A DNA stretch of 64,000 nucleotides. It comes from a virus. The stretch is taken from positions 37,835 through 101,834 of IMG/VR virus record IMGVR_UViG_3300032236_001457; one strand, given 5' to 3'. Position 1 is the stretch's first letter. Each line of letters opens with the position of its first letter. The position numbers and the translations under genes are program-made. Of this stretch, positions 49,235-57,651 are shown piece after piece. The notes beneath the pieces were generated by a model. That model was not told the DNA's origin. It ran no database searches and was given only the letters and a program-made list of their open reading frames with translations.

Positions 49235-49849
49235 ATGAAATGGGAAGGTGATTTAGTTCGAGATATTAGAACATATACGGAGTTTGATAACGAAGATGGT
49301 AATCAATTAGGAAGAGTTATCAGAGACGTGCCCGGTAGTGGAACGCATCGAGAATTTAGTGATTGTAATCGCGCTGAACTAACTGAAAAATTTCTAAAAG
49401 TTAAAGATCAAGCAAAAGCCGTTTTAGAAATAGGAGTTTGTAGGAATGGGGAGGAAAGTTCTACATTTTGTTTTCTCAATAATAAACTCGACGAAACAGC
49501 ATATGTTGGCATAGATCTTGAAAATAAATCTTTTTTAGATAATCAAGAAAAAAGAATTTATACTATTTGTGGAAACAGTAGTGATGTTGACCATAATATC
49601 GAAATCATGAAATCGTGGGGAATCACTGAGTTAGATTTTATTTTTATCGACGGATGGCACAGTATCAATCAAGTTCTCGTTGATTGGGAGTATACTAAAA
49701 TCTTATCACCTGGAGGTATTGTAGCATTTCATGATGTTAGTGAGCACCCCGGACCACATATGTTTATAAGAAATCTAAATACAGACATATGGAATGTAGA
49801 AATTCTTTGCCCCACCGATTGGGGTATTGGATTTGCCTGGCGCAAATGA
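49235..49849 (+). CDS. class I methyltransferase, glycan-cluster type
   Basis: 204 residues: KAVLEIGVCRNGEESSTFCF (motif I), YVGIDLENKSFLD, DFIFIDGWHSINQVLVDWEY and GGIVAFHDVSEHPG. Close in form to phage-encoded sugar methyltransferases. Its stop overlaps the GDPD start by 4 bases. Confidence 0.8.
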   Translation: MKWEGDLVRDIRTYTEFDNEDGNQLGRVIRDVPGSGTHREFSDCNRAELTEKFLKVKDQAKAVLEIGVCRNGEESSTFCFLNNKLDETAYVGIDLENKSFLDNQEKRIYTICGNSSDVDHNIEIMKSWGITELDFIFIDGWHSINQVLVDWEYTKILSPGGIVAFHDVSEHPGPHMFIRNLNTDIWNVEILCPTDWGIGFAWRK

Positions 49850-50346
49850 AATTAATAGCGCATCGTGGGCTAATCAACGGTCCGGATAAAACTATAGAAA
49901 ATCATCCGGATCAGATTGAATTTGCAATCGAGCAAGGATTTGATTGCGAAATTGATTTATGGTTCGAAGATGCTAGATTTTGTCTTGGGCATGATAATCC
50001 ACAATATCCTATAGATAAAGATTTTCTTATTAAACATAAGAAACGGCTATGGATTCATGCCAAGAATTTAAAAGCATTACATTGGTTATCTACCACCAAT
50101 GGGTTTTTTAATTATTTTTGGCATCAAAACGATGACTGTGTTATTACCAGTCAGGGGTATATTTGGACCTACCCCGAAAAGCCATTAACTGATCGTAGTG
50201 TTAGATTAATGCCAGAATGGGCAGATCCCGAATTTAAAACTATTTTAAAAAATCACTGCTATGCTGTATGCAGTGATTATGTTGTTAGAATTAAAGCAAT
50301 TATTTCCAACGACCATAATCTACAAAATCAGGATGTGACAAGCTAA
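49846..50346 (+). CDS. GDPD-like phosphodiesterase (short)
   Basis: From ATG 49846: KLIAHRGLINGPDKTIENHP, FDCEIDLWFEDARFCLGHD. His-Arg and Glu-x-Asp correspond to the catalytic/metal residues of glycerophosphodiester phosphodiesterases. At 166 residues it is shorter than cellular GDPDs. Its 3' end overlaps the opposing GQPRF gene by 47 bases. Confidence 0.75.
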   Translation: MKLIAHRGLINGPDKTIENHPDQIEFAIEQGFDCEIDLWFEDARFCLGHDNPQYPIDKDFLIKHKKRLWIHAKNLKALHWLSTTNGFFNYFWHQNDDCVITSQGYIWTYPEKPLTDRSVRLMPEWADPEFKTILKNHCYAVCSDYVVRIKAIISNDHNLQNQDVTS

Positions 50347-51037
50347 CTGGGGTTTGATATTCGTTCTTAACCTGTTCAATTCCAGTTAGTGGATAAACAA
50401 TTCCGTTTACTTTTAAGTGCTGTCCTAATAAAGTTTCAGCATGATAATGCAGTCCTTGTCTATGATATTGCTCAAAGTAATCTATAGCATTACAATAGAC
50501 CGACATTGCAGCACTAGTTCCAAATGCAATCATATCATTTAAAGCGAATCCGATACCATTTCGAAGATTATCAGGTGTAATTATAACATTAGGATTTGCC
50601 TGTATAAACTGATTTACCAGTCTAAGATTCAGTTTAGATCGTATCCCAACATCACCCCTTGACCTAATTACCATATCATAGGGGTTGTGTTTTTCTCTTA
50701 GTATATTGACCTGTTTTAGTGCTGAATAATTATTCCACACATGAATAGGATTGGTCCATGGATTGCGCTGTAGCCAATCTGGTATGGTATATTCGGGAGG
50801 GTTAGTCACTACTAATTCTACCAGATTGGACTTAGGTGGGAGATTTTTAATTATCCTTGATTTTACATCTTCCTCAGCGATTGGCCAAGTCCTGGGTATT
50901 AGCATACTTTCTTCATGCTTGGCTATCCATATATAGAAGAAAAAATCTAGTTGATCATAATCTTCTAAATTATCAAGGAAATCATCGAATTCACGAGTGA
51001 ATCTGGGCTGTCCTGTGATAAGAACAGCAGCCTTCAT
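50300..51037 (-). CDS. 'GQPRF'-family glycan protein
   Basis: Start at ATG 51037, overlapping the RuBisCO-like stop (TGATG). KAAVLITGQPRFTREFDDFL, YDQLDFFFYIWIA, PYDMVIRSRGDVGI. The coupling to the RuBisCO-like gene ties that enzyme to glycan building. Confidence 0.72.
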   Translation of the reverse strand: MKAAVLITGQPRFTREFDDFLDNLEDYDQLDFFFYIWIAKHEESMLIPRTWPIAEEDVKSRIIKNLPPKSNLVELVVTNPPEYTIPDWLQRNPWTNPIHVWNNYSALKQVNILREKHNPYDMVIRSRGDVGIRSKLNLRLVNQFIQANPNVIITPDNLRNGIGFALNDMIAFGTSAAMSVYCNAIDYFEQYHRQGLHYHAETLLGQHLKVNGIVYPLTGIEQVKNEYQTPVSLSHPDFVDYGRWK

Positions 51038-52227
51038 CAGCAATATCCCCATTTAGCAATGGCAACACGATATTCTTCGCCTGGTGTTTTGTCCACGGCT
51101 TGACGCATGGCACGAGCACCCGCTACAGTTCCCCCGGGGTGTCCGTGAACAGCACCGCCCACATTGGCCATATAATCTACGCCAACCTGTCCTGTAACAT
51201 AATCAATTAGCCCCGCATGCATTCCGCAACTGAGAACAGGAGTAGTATTGCCATCTCTTAGTACTCGCATACTTTCCATTAGCTCTTCAGGATCGTCATT
51301 ACTATATCCACCAATCATTCCGGTTTGAATAGTGTCTACTCCCATTAGAGTGGCTAGTTGACAAATCACAGGCCATGCAATGCTAAATCTATGACTGGCA
51401 TCTGTAAAGACTTTATCTCCGCTTTTCTGGAAATGTAGGAATAATGGCAAGTCTAATTTACGAATACTGTTATAAACACCTAGTCCACTGAATACATTAA
51501 TGTGAACACCGTTGCCGCCTAGTTCATGCACTCGGTTAACACGATCAACAATAACATGTGGATCAGCATTGATAGTATGACAGATTACAACTTTACGACT
51601 TTGTTTAGCCATATAGTTGGCAATCAAGTCAACCCTACGTTCTAACGGAGCACAGGCAGGGTTACTCATGATTTCATCCTCTTTGATAAAATCAACACCG
51701 CCGTCGACCATTTGTTTTACCATTTCTAGCAATACTTCTGGAGTGATACCAATCTTAGGTTTAACAATACTACCAAATAGCGGTTTACCGTATTGTCCTG
51801 TAAACTGTCTAAATCCACTTAATCCAAATTTAGGTCCTAGAAAATGTTTAGTAACGGTCTCAGGTAGTTCTAATTTAATCAATCTACAGCGTGTGATAAT
51901 ATCAATATCAACATGCCCGCCCATTAATTGGCATAGCAAGTGACTGATACCATCGGTTTCCCAATCTGTATTAGCTACAGGAAAGGCAATGGATACCTCT
52001 CCGTGTTTTGCAACTTCTAAGTTATGTTCGTTTCCAAGAATAATACAACTGTGATTTTCAAATAGGTCATCAGTTTCCCATTCGTTACGCACATTGGGAT
52101 TACCTACACTTTGACCGATGGCTAGGTTCCATGCGGCTTCTTTAAGATTTTTACTACTTGCCATGTCGTAGGTAGCAATGTAGTAATCGTTTTTGTTGAT
52201 CTCATTAATGGTTTTAAAGAACTTCAT
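51037..52227 (-). CDS. RuBisCO-like protein (form IV type, not a carboxylase)
   Basis: 396 residues from ATG 52227 (GGAG eight bases upstream). Seen against plant RuBisCO: Lys156 and Lys158 in VKPKIG (K175, K177), Lys182-x-Asp184-Glu185 in FIKEDE (K201, D203, E204, the carbamate/metal site), and GGAVHGHPGG (phosphate loop) are kept. Lost: H294 (region LFLHFQKSG), H327 is Gln301, and loop-6 K334 is Tyr308 in TGMIGGYSND. Metal binding and enolisation are therefore plausible, CO2 fixation is not. Known RuBisCO-like proteins enolise or decarboxylate sugar phosphates (methionine salvage, apiose-type pathways). Operon: nucleotidyltransferase, cupin, this gene, GQPRF. Confidence 0.9.
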   Translation of the reverse strand: MKFFKTINEINKNDYYIATYDMASSKNLKEAAWNLAIGQSVGNPNVRNEWETDDLFENHSCIILGNEHNLEVAKHGEVSIAFPVANTDWETDGISHLLCQLMGGHVDIDIITRCRLIKLELPETVTKHFLGPKFGLSGFRQFTGQYGKPLFGSIVKPKIGITPEVLLEMVKQMVDGGVDFIKEDEIMSNPACAPLERRVDLIANYMAKQSRKVVICHTINADPHVIVDRVNRVHELGGNGVHINVFSGLGVYNSIRKLDLPLFLHFQKSGDKVFTDASHRFSIAWPVICQLATLMGVDTIQTGMIGGYSNDDPEELMESMRVLRDGNTTPVLSCGMHAGLIDYVTGQVGVDYMANVGGAVHGHPGGTVAGARAMRQAVDKTPGEEYRVAIAKWGYC

Positions 52228-52537
52228 ATTTGTCTCCGGGTAAGCTAGGTGTTTTAACACAGACCAATTGGCAATCCTCTAAAAATTCAGGTTCGGCAAC
52301 TTCTCCGGGTTCGATAACAAATACATCTCCTGCTACCATTTCTACTCCATTTATTTTCATATGTCCTTTAATTAATACATTATATTCAGTAGCGACAGCA
52401 TGATAATGTTTAGCCCACTGTTCGCCTTTGGTATGATTCAGTAGACTAACTTCAAATTGATCAGTTTTAAGTAGGGTGGGTTCAAAATTGCCAATAAACC
52501 AACCACGATAGAATTCACTAATATTACGCTTTATCAT
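52214..52537 (-). CDS. cupin-domain protein
   Basis: 107 residues forming one small barrel: LLNHTKGEQWAKHYHAVATE (His-x-His and Glu of the first cupin motif) and VAGDVFVIEPGEVAEPEF (second motif, with the His missing). May be a sugar isomerase or binding subunit. Overlaps the RuBisCO-like start by 14 bases and the nucleotidyltransferase stop by 14. Confidence 0.82.
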   Translation of the reverse strand: MIKRNISEFYRGWFIGNFEPTLLKTDQFEVSLLNHTKGEQWAKHYHAVATEYNVLIKGHMKINGVEMVAGDVFVIEPGEVAEPEFLEDCQLVCVKTPSLPGDKYEVL

Positions 52538-53237
52538 GTTTCAGGAATCTCTCTAAATCTACAGGAACTCCTACAGCATGGTGCTGCTCATTAGGTATAT
52601 GATATATACCTACACTTAGTCCTTCTTTGATCATATAGTTATAGCTAGGACCGATATAGAACTCTCCGTTAGGAGCTCGATCATCGGCAGCAATCATAGC
52701 TTCGGCACTGCGAACAAAATGTCGACCTTGTCGCCAATAATGAATGCCGTTTAAACTAACATTGCTGATAACTTCTTTCTCGCGGATTTCTTTGACAAAA
52801 CCCTTGCGATCGAGCCGGGCATAACTGTTTTTATCAGTGTCACTGTAGTAGGTAACCACAGCACCATCATATAGCCTAACATTATGAAAAAATGCCGAGC
52901 TATTCCATTCCATGATTTGATCACAGTTGGCTGTAATTAATTCATCGTCATTGTTGATTTTGTCTTTAAACAACAGAACAGATGATGCTGGTCCACGTGT
53001 AGTTTGTGTAACTTCAACGAACCTAGGATTATCTACAGTCCTACTGATAATTTCTTCGATGATTGGAGTATATTCGTTGCGTCTAATAACAAAATGATAC
53101 TGTCCATCAATGTTCAAACTTTCTATAGCGCGAACTATCATGGGCTTGCCATTTACGTCGATTAAGGGTTTGGGCAGATATTGATCTTTGGGAAACCGGG
53201 TGCCCTCTCCGGCCATTGGGATTACGATATTAACCAT
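52524..53237 (-). CDS. sugar-1-phosphate nucleotidyltransferase
   Basis: 237 residues: VIPMAGEGTRFPKDQYLPKP is the NTP/G-x-G-x-R-x-x-P-K signature, LITANCDQIMEW the metal-binding region. Activates a sugar phosphate to an NDP-sugar. First gene of the operon holding the cupin and the RuBisCO-like protein. Confidence 0.88.
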   Translation of the reverse strand: MVNIVIPMAGEGTRFPKDQYLPKPLIDVNGKPMIVRAIESLNIDGQYHFVIRRNEYTPIIEEIISRTVDNPRFVEVTQTTRGPASSVLLFKDKINNDDELITANCDQIMEWNSSAFFHNVRLYDGAVVTYYSDTDKNSYARLDRKGFVKEIREKEVISNVSLNGIHYWRQGRHFVRSAEAMIAADDRAPNGEFYIGPSYNYMIKEGLSVGIYHIPNEQHHAVGVPVDLERFLKHDKA

Positions 53238-53318
53238 GCTGATATTTATTAAGGGGTTTTAACTGCATATATTTTATTGATAATATACTAAGTAAATACG
53301 GTGTAGGAGGATACGCCA

Positions 53319-53600
53319 ATGGATTCTGATTTTTTTAAATTAATCGCCGAGTTAGGTTTTCCTATCGCAGCCGCATGTGCATCGGGATATTTTGTATTCC
53401 TCACTATCAAGTTTATTTTAGCAGGTGTTACTAGCAGTGTCAATAGTATGAATAATATTGTTCGTGGGTTAGATGACAGAATTGACACCATGACAGACGA
53501 ATTACAAAGACTTGATATTAAAATTAGTCAAACACTAGGGCTTGACCCTGATTATGATCGCATTGCTAGAGCAGAGCGTATAGATCACCGGAGAGACTAA
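53319..53600 (+). CDS. small membrane protein with coiled coil (93 aa)
   Basis: FPIAAACASGYFVFLTIKFI is a membrane helix; the rest is a helical coiled coil (RGLDDRIDTMTDELQRLDIK). Paralogue of the next gene in layout. Holin-like small proteins of this shape precede lipoproteins in T4-like aquatic phages. AGGAGG site. Confidence 0.7.
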   Translation: MDSDFFKLIAELGFPIAAACASGYFVFLTIKFILAGVTSSVNSMNNIVRGLDDRIDTMTDELQRLDIKISQTLGLDPDYDRIARAERIDHRRD

Positions 53601-53601
53601 A

Positions 53602-53898
53602 ATGGAAAATCTAGCAGACTTGATCAATAGATTCGGGTTTCCTGTAGTAGCTGCTGTAGGTCTCAGCGGAATGACTTACTATGTATGGTCTTGGGCTACT
53701 AAAGAAATTAAGCCTGTACTCAGCCAAGCAAACACAACACTGGTAGCATTAATTGATCGTATTCGAGTGCTGGATAACGATCTCATACGACTGGATCAAA
53801 AGGTACAAACAGTAATTCAACTACGCAGAATAGTTTTAGAAATAGAAAAAAAAGATGCTTATGAAAAAATTAATCAACAAGATGAGGAATTAAAATGA
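53602..53898 (+). CDS. small membrane protein with coiled coil (98 aa)
   Basis: LINRFGFPVVAAVGLSGMTY anchor followed by SQANTTLVALIDRIRVLDND, a coiled coil with the same spacing as its neighbour. Candidate holin or inner-membrane spanin partner; unproven. Confidence 0.7.
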   Translation: MENLADLINRFGFPVVAAVGLSGMTYYVWSWATKEIKPVLSQANTTLVALIDRIRVLDNDLIRLDQKVQTVIQLRRIVLEIEKKDAYEKINQQDEELK

Positions 53899-54260
53899 AG
53901 AAATTTATTCTCGCTGCTGTGTTAATGTCATTAACAGGATGTGCCAGCACAGTCGATACCGTGCGTAAATATTGGCCCAGAGATCACGATCCGGTAGCAT
54001 TTCATCAATTGGTGCTGATCAATATTGCTGTCGAACGTATTGATTGTGATGAACCAAATTGGGTACCGGTTGTAGACATGTCACACGCATTGGCAAAAAA
54101 TACAGAATGGCGTCGTGATCCGCAAGCAGAAAACATCACAGGGTTATACAAGCATACACTAAAGATGTTTAGCAGTAGCAATAAAACCTTTTGCGAATTT
54201 GGCAAAAGAACAGCACTAGAAAGAATTAACGCTGTTAAATCAGCATGGGCAGGGAGATAA
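53895..54260 (+). CDS. lipoprotein (121 aa)
   Basis: Signal peptide and lipobox MSLTGCAS (Cys17). The mature part is charged and carries two further Cys (DCDEPNW, KTFCEFG). As third gene after two anchored coiled-coil proteins it may form a lysis cassette outer component. Confidence 0.75.
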   Translation: MKKFILAAVLMSLTGCASTVDTVRKYWPRDHDPVAFHQLVLINIAVERIDCDEPNWVPVVDMSHALAKNTEWRRDPQAENITGLYKHTLKMFSSSNKTFCEFGKRTALERINAVKSAWAGR

Positions 54261-54262
54261 CA

Positions 54263-54451
54263 ATGCATCCATTAGAACAAGAAATCCAAAATATTGAAGC
54301 TGCTTATCGTGCGGGACAACTAAGTCTCGACGAGCGTAATTATCTATTACAAGAAATTAGAGATGTTCGTGCTGCCCAAGACTGTGCCGACAACGAAGAA
54401 ATGTTTAGATATATTGTCCAAGCCTGCAATTTAGCAGCGTCAGTTGCCTGA
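54263..54451 (+). CDS. SHOCT-like small protein (62 aa)
   Basis: Start at ATG 54263. IEAAYRAGQLSLDERNYLLQEI is a SHOCT-type short helical domain. Three bases from the lipoprotein stop. Confidence 0.7.
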   Translation: MHPLEQEIQNIEAAYRAGQLSLDERNYLLQEIRDVRAAQDCADNEEMFRYIVQACNLAASVA

Positions 54452-54453
54452 CA

Positions 54454-54461
54454 TATAAATA
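54454..54461 (+). promoter_or_regulatory. T4-type late promoter, exact TATAAATA
   Basis: Exact TATAAATA 17 bases before the next gene's ATG, with AAAAGGTG between. Best late-promoter match on the plus strand. Confidence 0.7.
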
Positions 54462-54478
54462 TTACAAAAGGTGTATAC

Positions 54479-55105
54479 ATGAGCGAAATTGCTGTTACTT
54501 CGATACGTGAAACATTGAGAATTCAACGTTGGGACGACCACAGATACTATCATCACAGTAGAATTAATCAATTTTTACATTTGATTTCGGCTACCAGCTT
54601 TCTAGTTGCTTATGTGTATTTGTTCATTAATCCTGTAATTAGTGCTTACATTGCTTGGTTCATTGCCATGACTACTAGACAAATTGGTCATTTCTTTTTT
54701 GAGCCCGATGGATATGATGAATACAATAAAGCCACTTTTGAATATAAAGAAAAAATCAAAGTTGGGTTCAACTTAAAACGAAAAAGAGTATTGTTAACCT
54801 GTTGGGCATTAGTTCCTGTATTAGCCTTTTTTGATGCTGCTAACTTTAACTTAATCATGCCGGATACTAGTCCGGATACATTGTTTAACCGCATCGGTTG
54901 GGGATGGTTATGGTTGGGTGTAGCAGGAGTGGTATTTAGAATGATTCAACTTACTGCGATTGAAAGCCGTCGCACTGCTATCACTTGGTGTATTAAGATC
55001 GTTACAGATCCATTCCACGATGTAATAATTTATCGTAACAGTTGGTTATACTTATTACGGGGCCAACTAATTGACCCCGATCTACGCCAAGATTACGAAG
55101 ATTAA
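54479..55105 (+). CDS. DUF962/Mpo1-like membrane protein
   Basis: 208 residues, about four membrane helices. His-rich motifs YYHHSRINQFLHLISATSFL and RQIGHFFFEPDGY recall the HxxxN...H and GHxxFE patterns of DUF962 (Mpo1, a fatty-acid dioxygenase family). Possible lipid-modifying enzyme; the match is partial. Confidence 0.6.
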   Translation: MSEIAVTSIRETLRIQRWDDHRYYHHSRINQFLHLISATSFLVAYVYLFINPVISAYIAWFIAMTTRQIGHFFFEPDGYDEYNKATFEYKEKIKVGFNLKRKRVLLTCWALVPVLAFFDAANFNLIMPDTSPDTLFNRIGWGWLWLGVAGVVFRMIQLTAIESRRTAITWCIKIVTDPFHDVIIYRNSWLYLLRGQLIDPDLRQDYED

Positions 55106-55106
55106 A

Positions 55107-55727
55107 TTACTTTCCGGCTAATGGATTGTCCATAGCCTTTTGAATCTTTTGATCAACTTCCCGCTTTAGTGTTTCTACTTCGCGATTAATTTCTCTACGT
55201 GCAGTGGTAAACTCTGAATTAATCTCTTTGCGAGTCTGTTCCATGTCTTTGCGAATAGTAGCAGCTTCACTACGAGCTCTTTCCAAATCTTCACGCACTG
55301 CTTTACGCATATCACGCATTTCACTTTCAGTTTCACGTTGTGCCTGTTTAACACTGCGTTCTACCTGTTCAGTAACAGTTTCATTACGTCGTATGTCATT
55401 CTTTAAATCGTTCTTAATATCGCGTGTATAATCGCTGGTTTTGCCTGAATTTTCTTCAATAACCGCCAATCTTTTGTCAAAACCTGACAGATCTGGGGCA
55501 GAATATTCAGAGATCTTTTTCTTCATTGAAATATAGTCTTTGTATACCTCAAAGCAGCCGTATAGTCCACCCAGCAGCGAACTGGCCAGTGTAAATGCTA
55601 CCATCAGTTTAGCAGGGGTGAATTCGTATCCACCAATACTGATCACTGTGTCCTTGCTGGCATACTTTTTTACTGCGGCTTCTGCTTCGTCAATTGTGGC
55701 ATTGACGTCTTTAATTTCTTCGGTCAT
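55107..55727 (-). CDS. membrane-anchored coiled-coil protein (206 aa)
   Basis: YEFTPAKLMVAFTLASSLLG is a membrane segment (about 29-48); residues 90-200 are one long charged coiled coil (RSVKQAQRETESEMRDMRKA). The topology suggests a periplasmic or cytoplasmic rod tied to the inner membrane. Related unnamed proteins occur in T4-like aquatic phages. Confidence 0.72.
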   Translation of the reverse strand: MTEEIKDVNATIDEAEAAVKKYASKDTVISIGGYEFTPAKLMVAFTLASSLLGGLYGCFEVYKDYISMKKKISEYSAPDLSGFDKRLAVIEENSGKTSDYTRDIKNDLKNDIRRNETVTEQVERSVKQAQRETESEMRDMRKAVREDLERARSEAATIRKDMEQTRKEINSEFTTARREINREVETLKREVDQKIQKAMDNPLAGK

Positions 55728-55728
55728 A

Positions 55729-57651
55729 TCATCTCCTATACTGTTGCTCTATCATCTGTTGATGTAGGCGATCTGTTGATAACTGCCTTAATGCCCTAGC
55801 ATTATCAACTGGTGTTTGATTTTTATAAATCTCCTTTGGTTCATACATTTTTCCATCTTGTAGCATTAAACTGGTATAACTGCCATATCCAACTGGGGTT
55901 GTGGCTAATTTACTGATATCCACTCCACCTGCTAGTTCGTTATCCGATACTGAGGTTTTAATTGGTTGAGCAGATTCTGTAGTATTGGTAGTGGTTACTG
56001 CGGTCTTTGATTCAACAACTTCGTTCAGTGGATCTGTGCGATTGGTCATAAAACCTGCTGTGTTACTGACCTGTTCTATTTCTGCTTGTCTAGCGAAACT
56101 CACCTGCTGTGCTGTGGCCTGTTGCTGTTGTTCAACCGGTGCTGCTGCCATAGCATAGAACATGGTGTTCTGTGGTTGAGTATAAGCCGAAATCATTGTG
56201 GACTGTTGGGAGTCTGTGTTGGCCTGTGAGAATGTTGGAGTGTTAGTTGTTGTTACGGTTATAGGAACAACTGTTACCAAAGGTGCAGTAGTGGCAGATT
56301 TATTAGGCTGCGGTGGCAGTGTAGGTATGCTGGGTGCATCCTGAACTGTCTGTGTTGATGTAGGCTGTGTCCTAGAAAAATAAGACTGTAGTGTGGGTAT
56401 GCTGAACTGTTGTGTGTCTACATTAGAAACGCTTGAAACTACGGTTGCATTGGTAGTAACAGGAGTTGATGTCCTCGGTGCTGGCATTTGAAAAGTAGGC
56501 GATACTGAAACAGATTTATTTTCATTGTTGGAATTAGCAGTGTTAGGAGTAGGTGGTGCTAATGTTGTTTGGCTTGTGGTAGGGCTAGCAACAGGAGTAG
56601 TTGATTGCCGTTGTGTTTGAATTGTTGCATTAGACAGTGCTTGACTCATTGCGGCCGAACTAGCAGCAACGGCTACAGCCTGTTGTTGTGCTGCGGTAGC
56701 TGATGCGGCTGCTTCTGCTACGGCTGCTTGTGATACACTGGTTTGTAATGCCTGTGTTTGTTGTTGATTCCTAGCAATTAAATTCAGTGCTGTGGCCACG
56801 GTTTTAGACGGTGGTTTAATGGCAGCAGTATCCGTTTGTGATTTATTAGTTGTGCTAACAGTTACAGCAGGTGCGGTAGTAATGGCAACTGTTTCTACTG
56901 CGGGGGCCGCGGTTACTGCCATACTAGGAATAACTGTTGGGTTTTTAGCGCTCATTGCTGCGGCATAGCCTGGACATGCTGGGCTACTAGTAGGATCTGT
57001 AGCACAAGGATCAACACGATATTTTAGATTGAAACTGACATTGGTGATTTCTGGACCATAATTGCCTGCCCAATAGTTGTTGTCTCTGCCAATGAATCCA
57101 TACTGTGCCGCTCTATAACTTGTTGCTAGACTGGGATTGGCAAATGTTTCACTAAAATTAAAATTGGTCCAATCATATTGTCTATTAGTATATTGACCAT
57201 AACCATATAGGGCAGCCACACCACCGTCGGGTCTGTAAAATTGCACATAGGCATTCAAATAGTCTTGTCTACCGTCATCCCACCCATTGCCATTTTTAGC
57301 CATAAAGCCAAAATTAAATCCAGTAACTTGTAGATTATTACCTGCTGCTTTTAACGCTGCATTTATGTTGACTACTTGATATAGATTAACTCCTCCATAA
57401 CTAAAGTTAATATTACCAGATTGATTAACACTTGGATAAGGTCCGCAGTTACCTGGATCACCAGCATGAAAGCATATTGTATTGGTATAAACGCCATTGA
57501 CCCAGTTACCGGTTGTGGCCGTAGGTGTACCGGTAAAATTAACTAGATTACCGGTGGTAGGGTCCGGAGTTAATGCGTTAGTGGAAGCCGAATAGCTTGA
57601 AAGCAAACATGCCCAATAAACTACCCAAACCAATTTTCTTAAGGCTGTCAT
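55729..57651 (-). CDS. large secreted Thr/Ala/Gln-rich protein (640 aa)
   Basis: Signal peptide KLVWVVYWACLLSSYSASTN. Residues about 30-215 form a beta-rich domain with Tyr/Trp/Asn and paired Cys (CFHAGDPGNCGPY). The rest is low-complexity Thr, Ala, Ser and Gln (QQQAVAVAASSAAMSQALSN), ending in a basic tail. No family function known. Overlaps the Asn-rich gene's 3' end by 74 bases, but the signal peptide requires this start. Confidence 0.72.
   Translation of the reverse strand: MTALRKLVWVVYWACLLSSYSASTNALTPDPTTGNLVNFTGTPTATTGNWVNGVYTNTICFHAGDPGNCGPYPSVNQSGNINFSYGGVNLYQVVNINAALKAAGNNLQVTGFNFGFMAKNGNGWDDGRQDYLNAYVQFYRPDGGVAALYGYGQYTNRQYDWTNFNFSETFANPSLATSYRAAQYGFIGRDNNYWAGNYGPEITNVSFNLKYRVDPCATDPTSSPACPGYAAAMSAKNPTVIPSMAVTAAPAVETVAITTAPAVTVSTTNKSQTDTAAIKPPSKTVATALNLIARNQQQTQALQTSVSQAAVAEAAASATAAQQQAVAVAASSAAMSQALSNATIQTQRQSTTPVASPTTSQTTLAPPTPNTANSNNENKSVSVSPTFQMPAPRTSTPVTTNATVVSSVSNVDTQQFSIPTLQSYFSRTQPTSTQTVQDAPSIPTLPPQPNKSATTAPLVTVVPITVTTTNTPTFSQANTDSQQSTMISAYTQPQNTMFYAMAAAPVEQQQQATAQQVSFARQAEIEQVSNTAGFMTNRTDPLNEVVESKTAVTTTNTTESAQPIKTSVSDNELAGGVDISKLATTPVGYGSYTSLMLQDGKMYEPKEIYKNQTPVDNARALRQLSTDRLHQQMIEQQYRR

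Noticed and set aside
51037-52227. True carbon-fixing RuBisCO
   Set aside because: The loop-6 Lys, H294 and H327 equivalents are replaced, so carboxylation is not expected.
53210-53237. AATAAATA late promoter for the nucleotidyltransferase gene
   Set aside because: The motif on the minus strand lies only a few bases before the ATG, leaving no room for a transcript leader.
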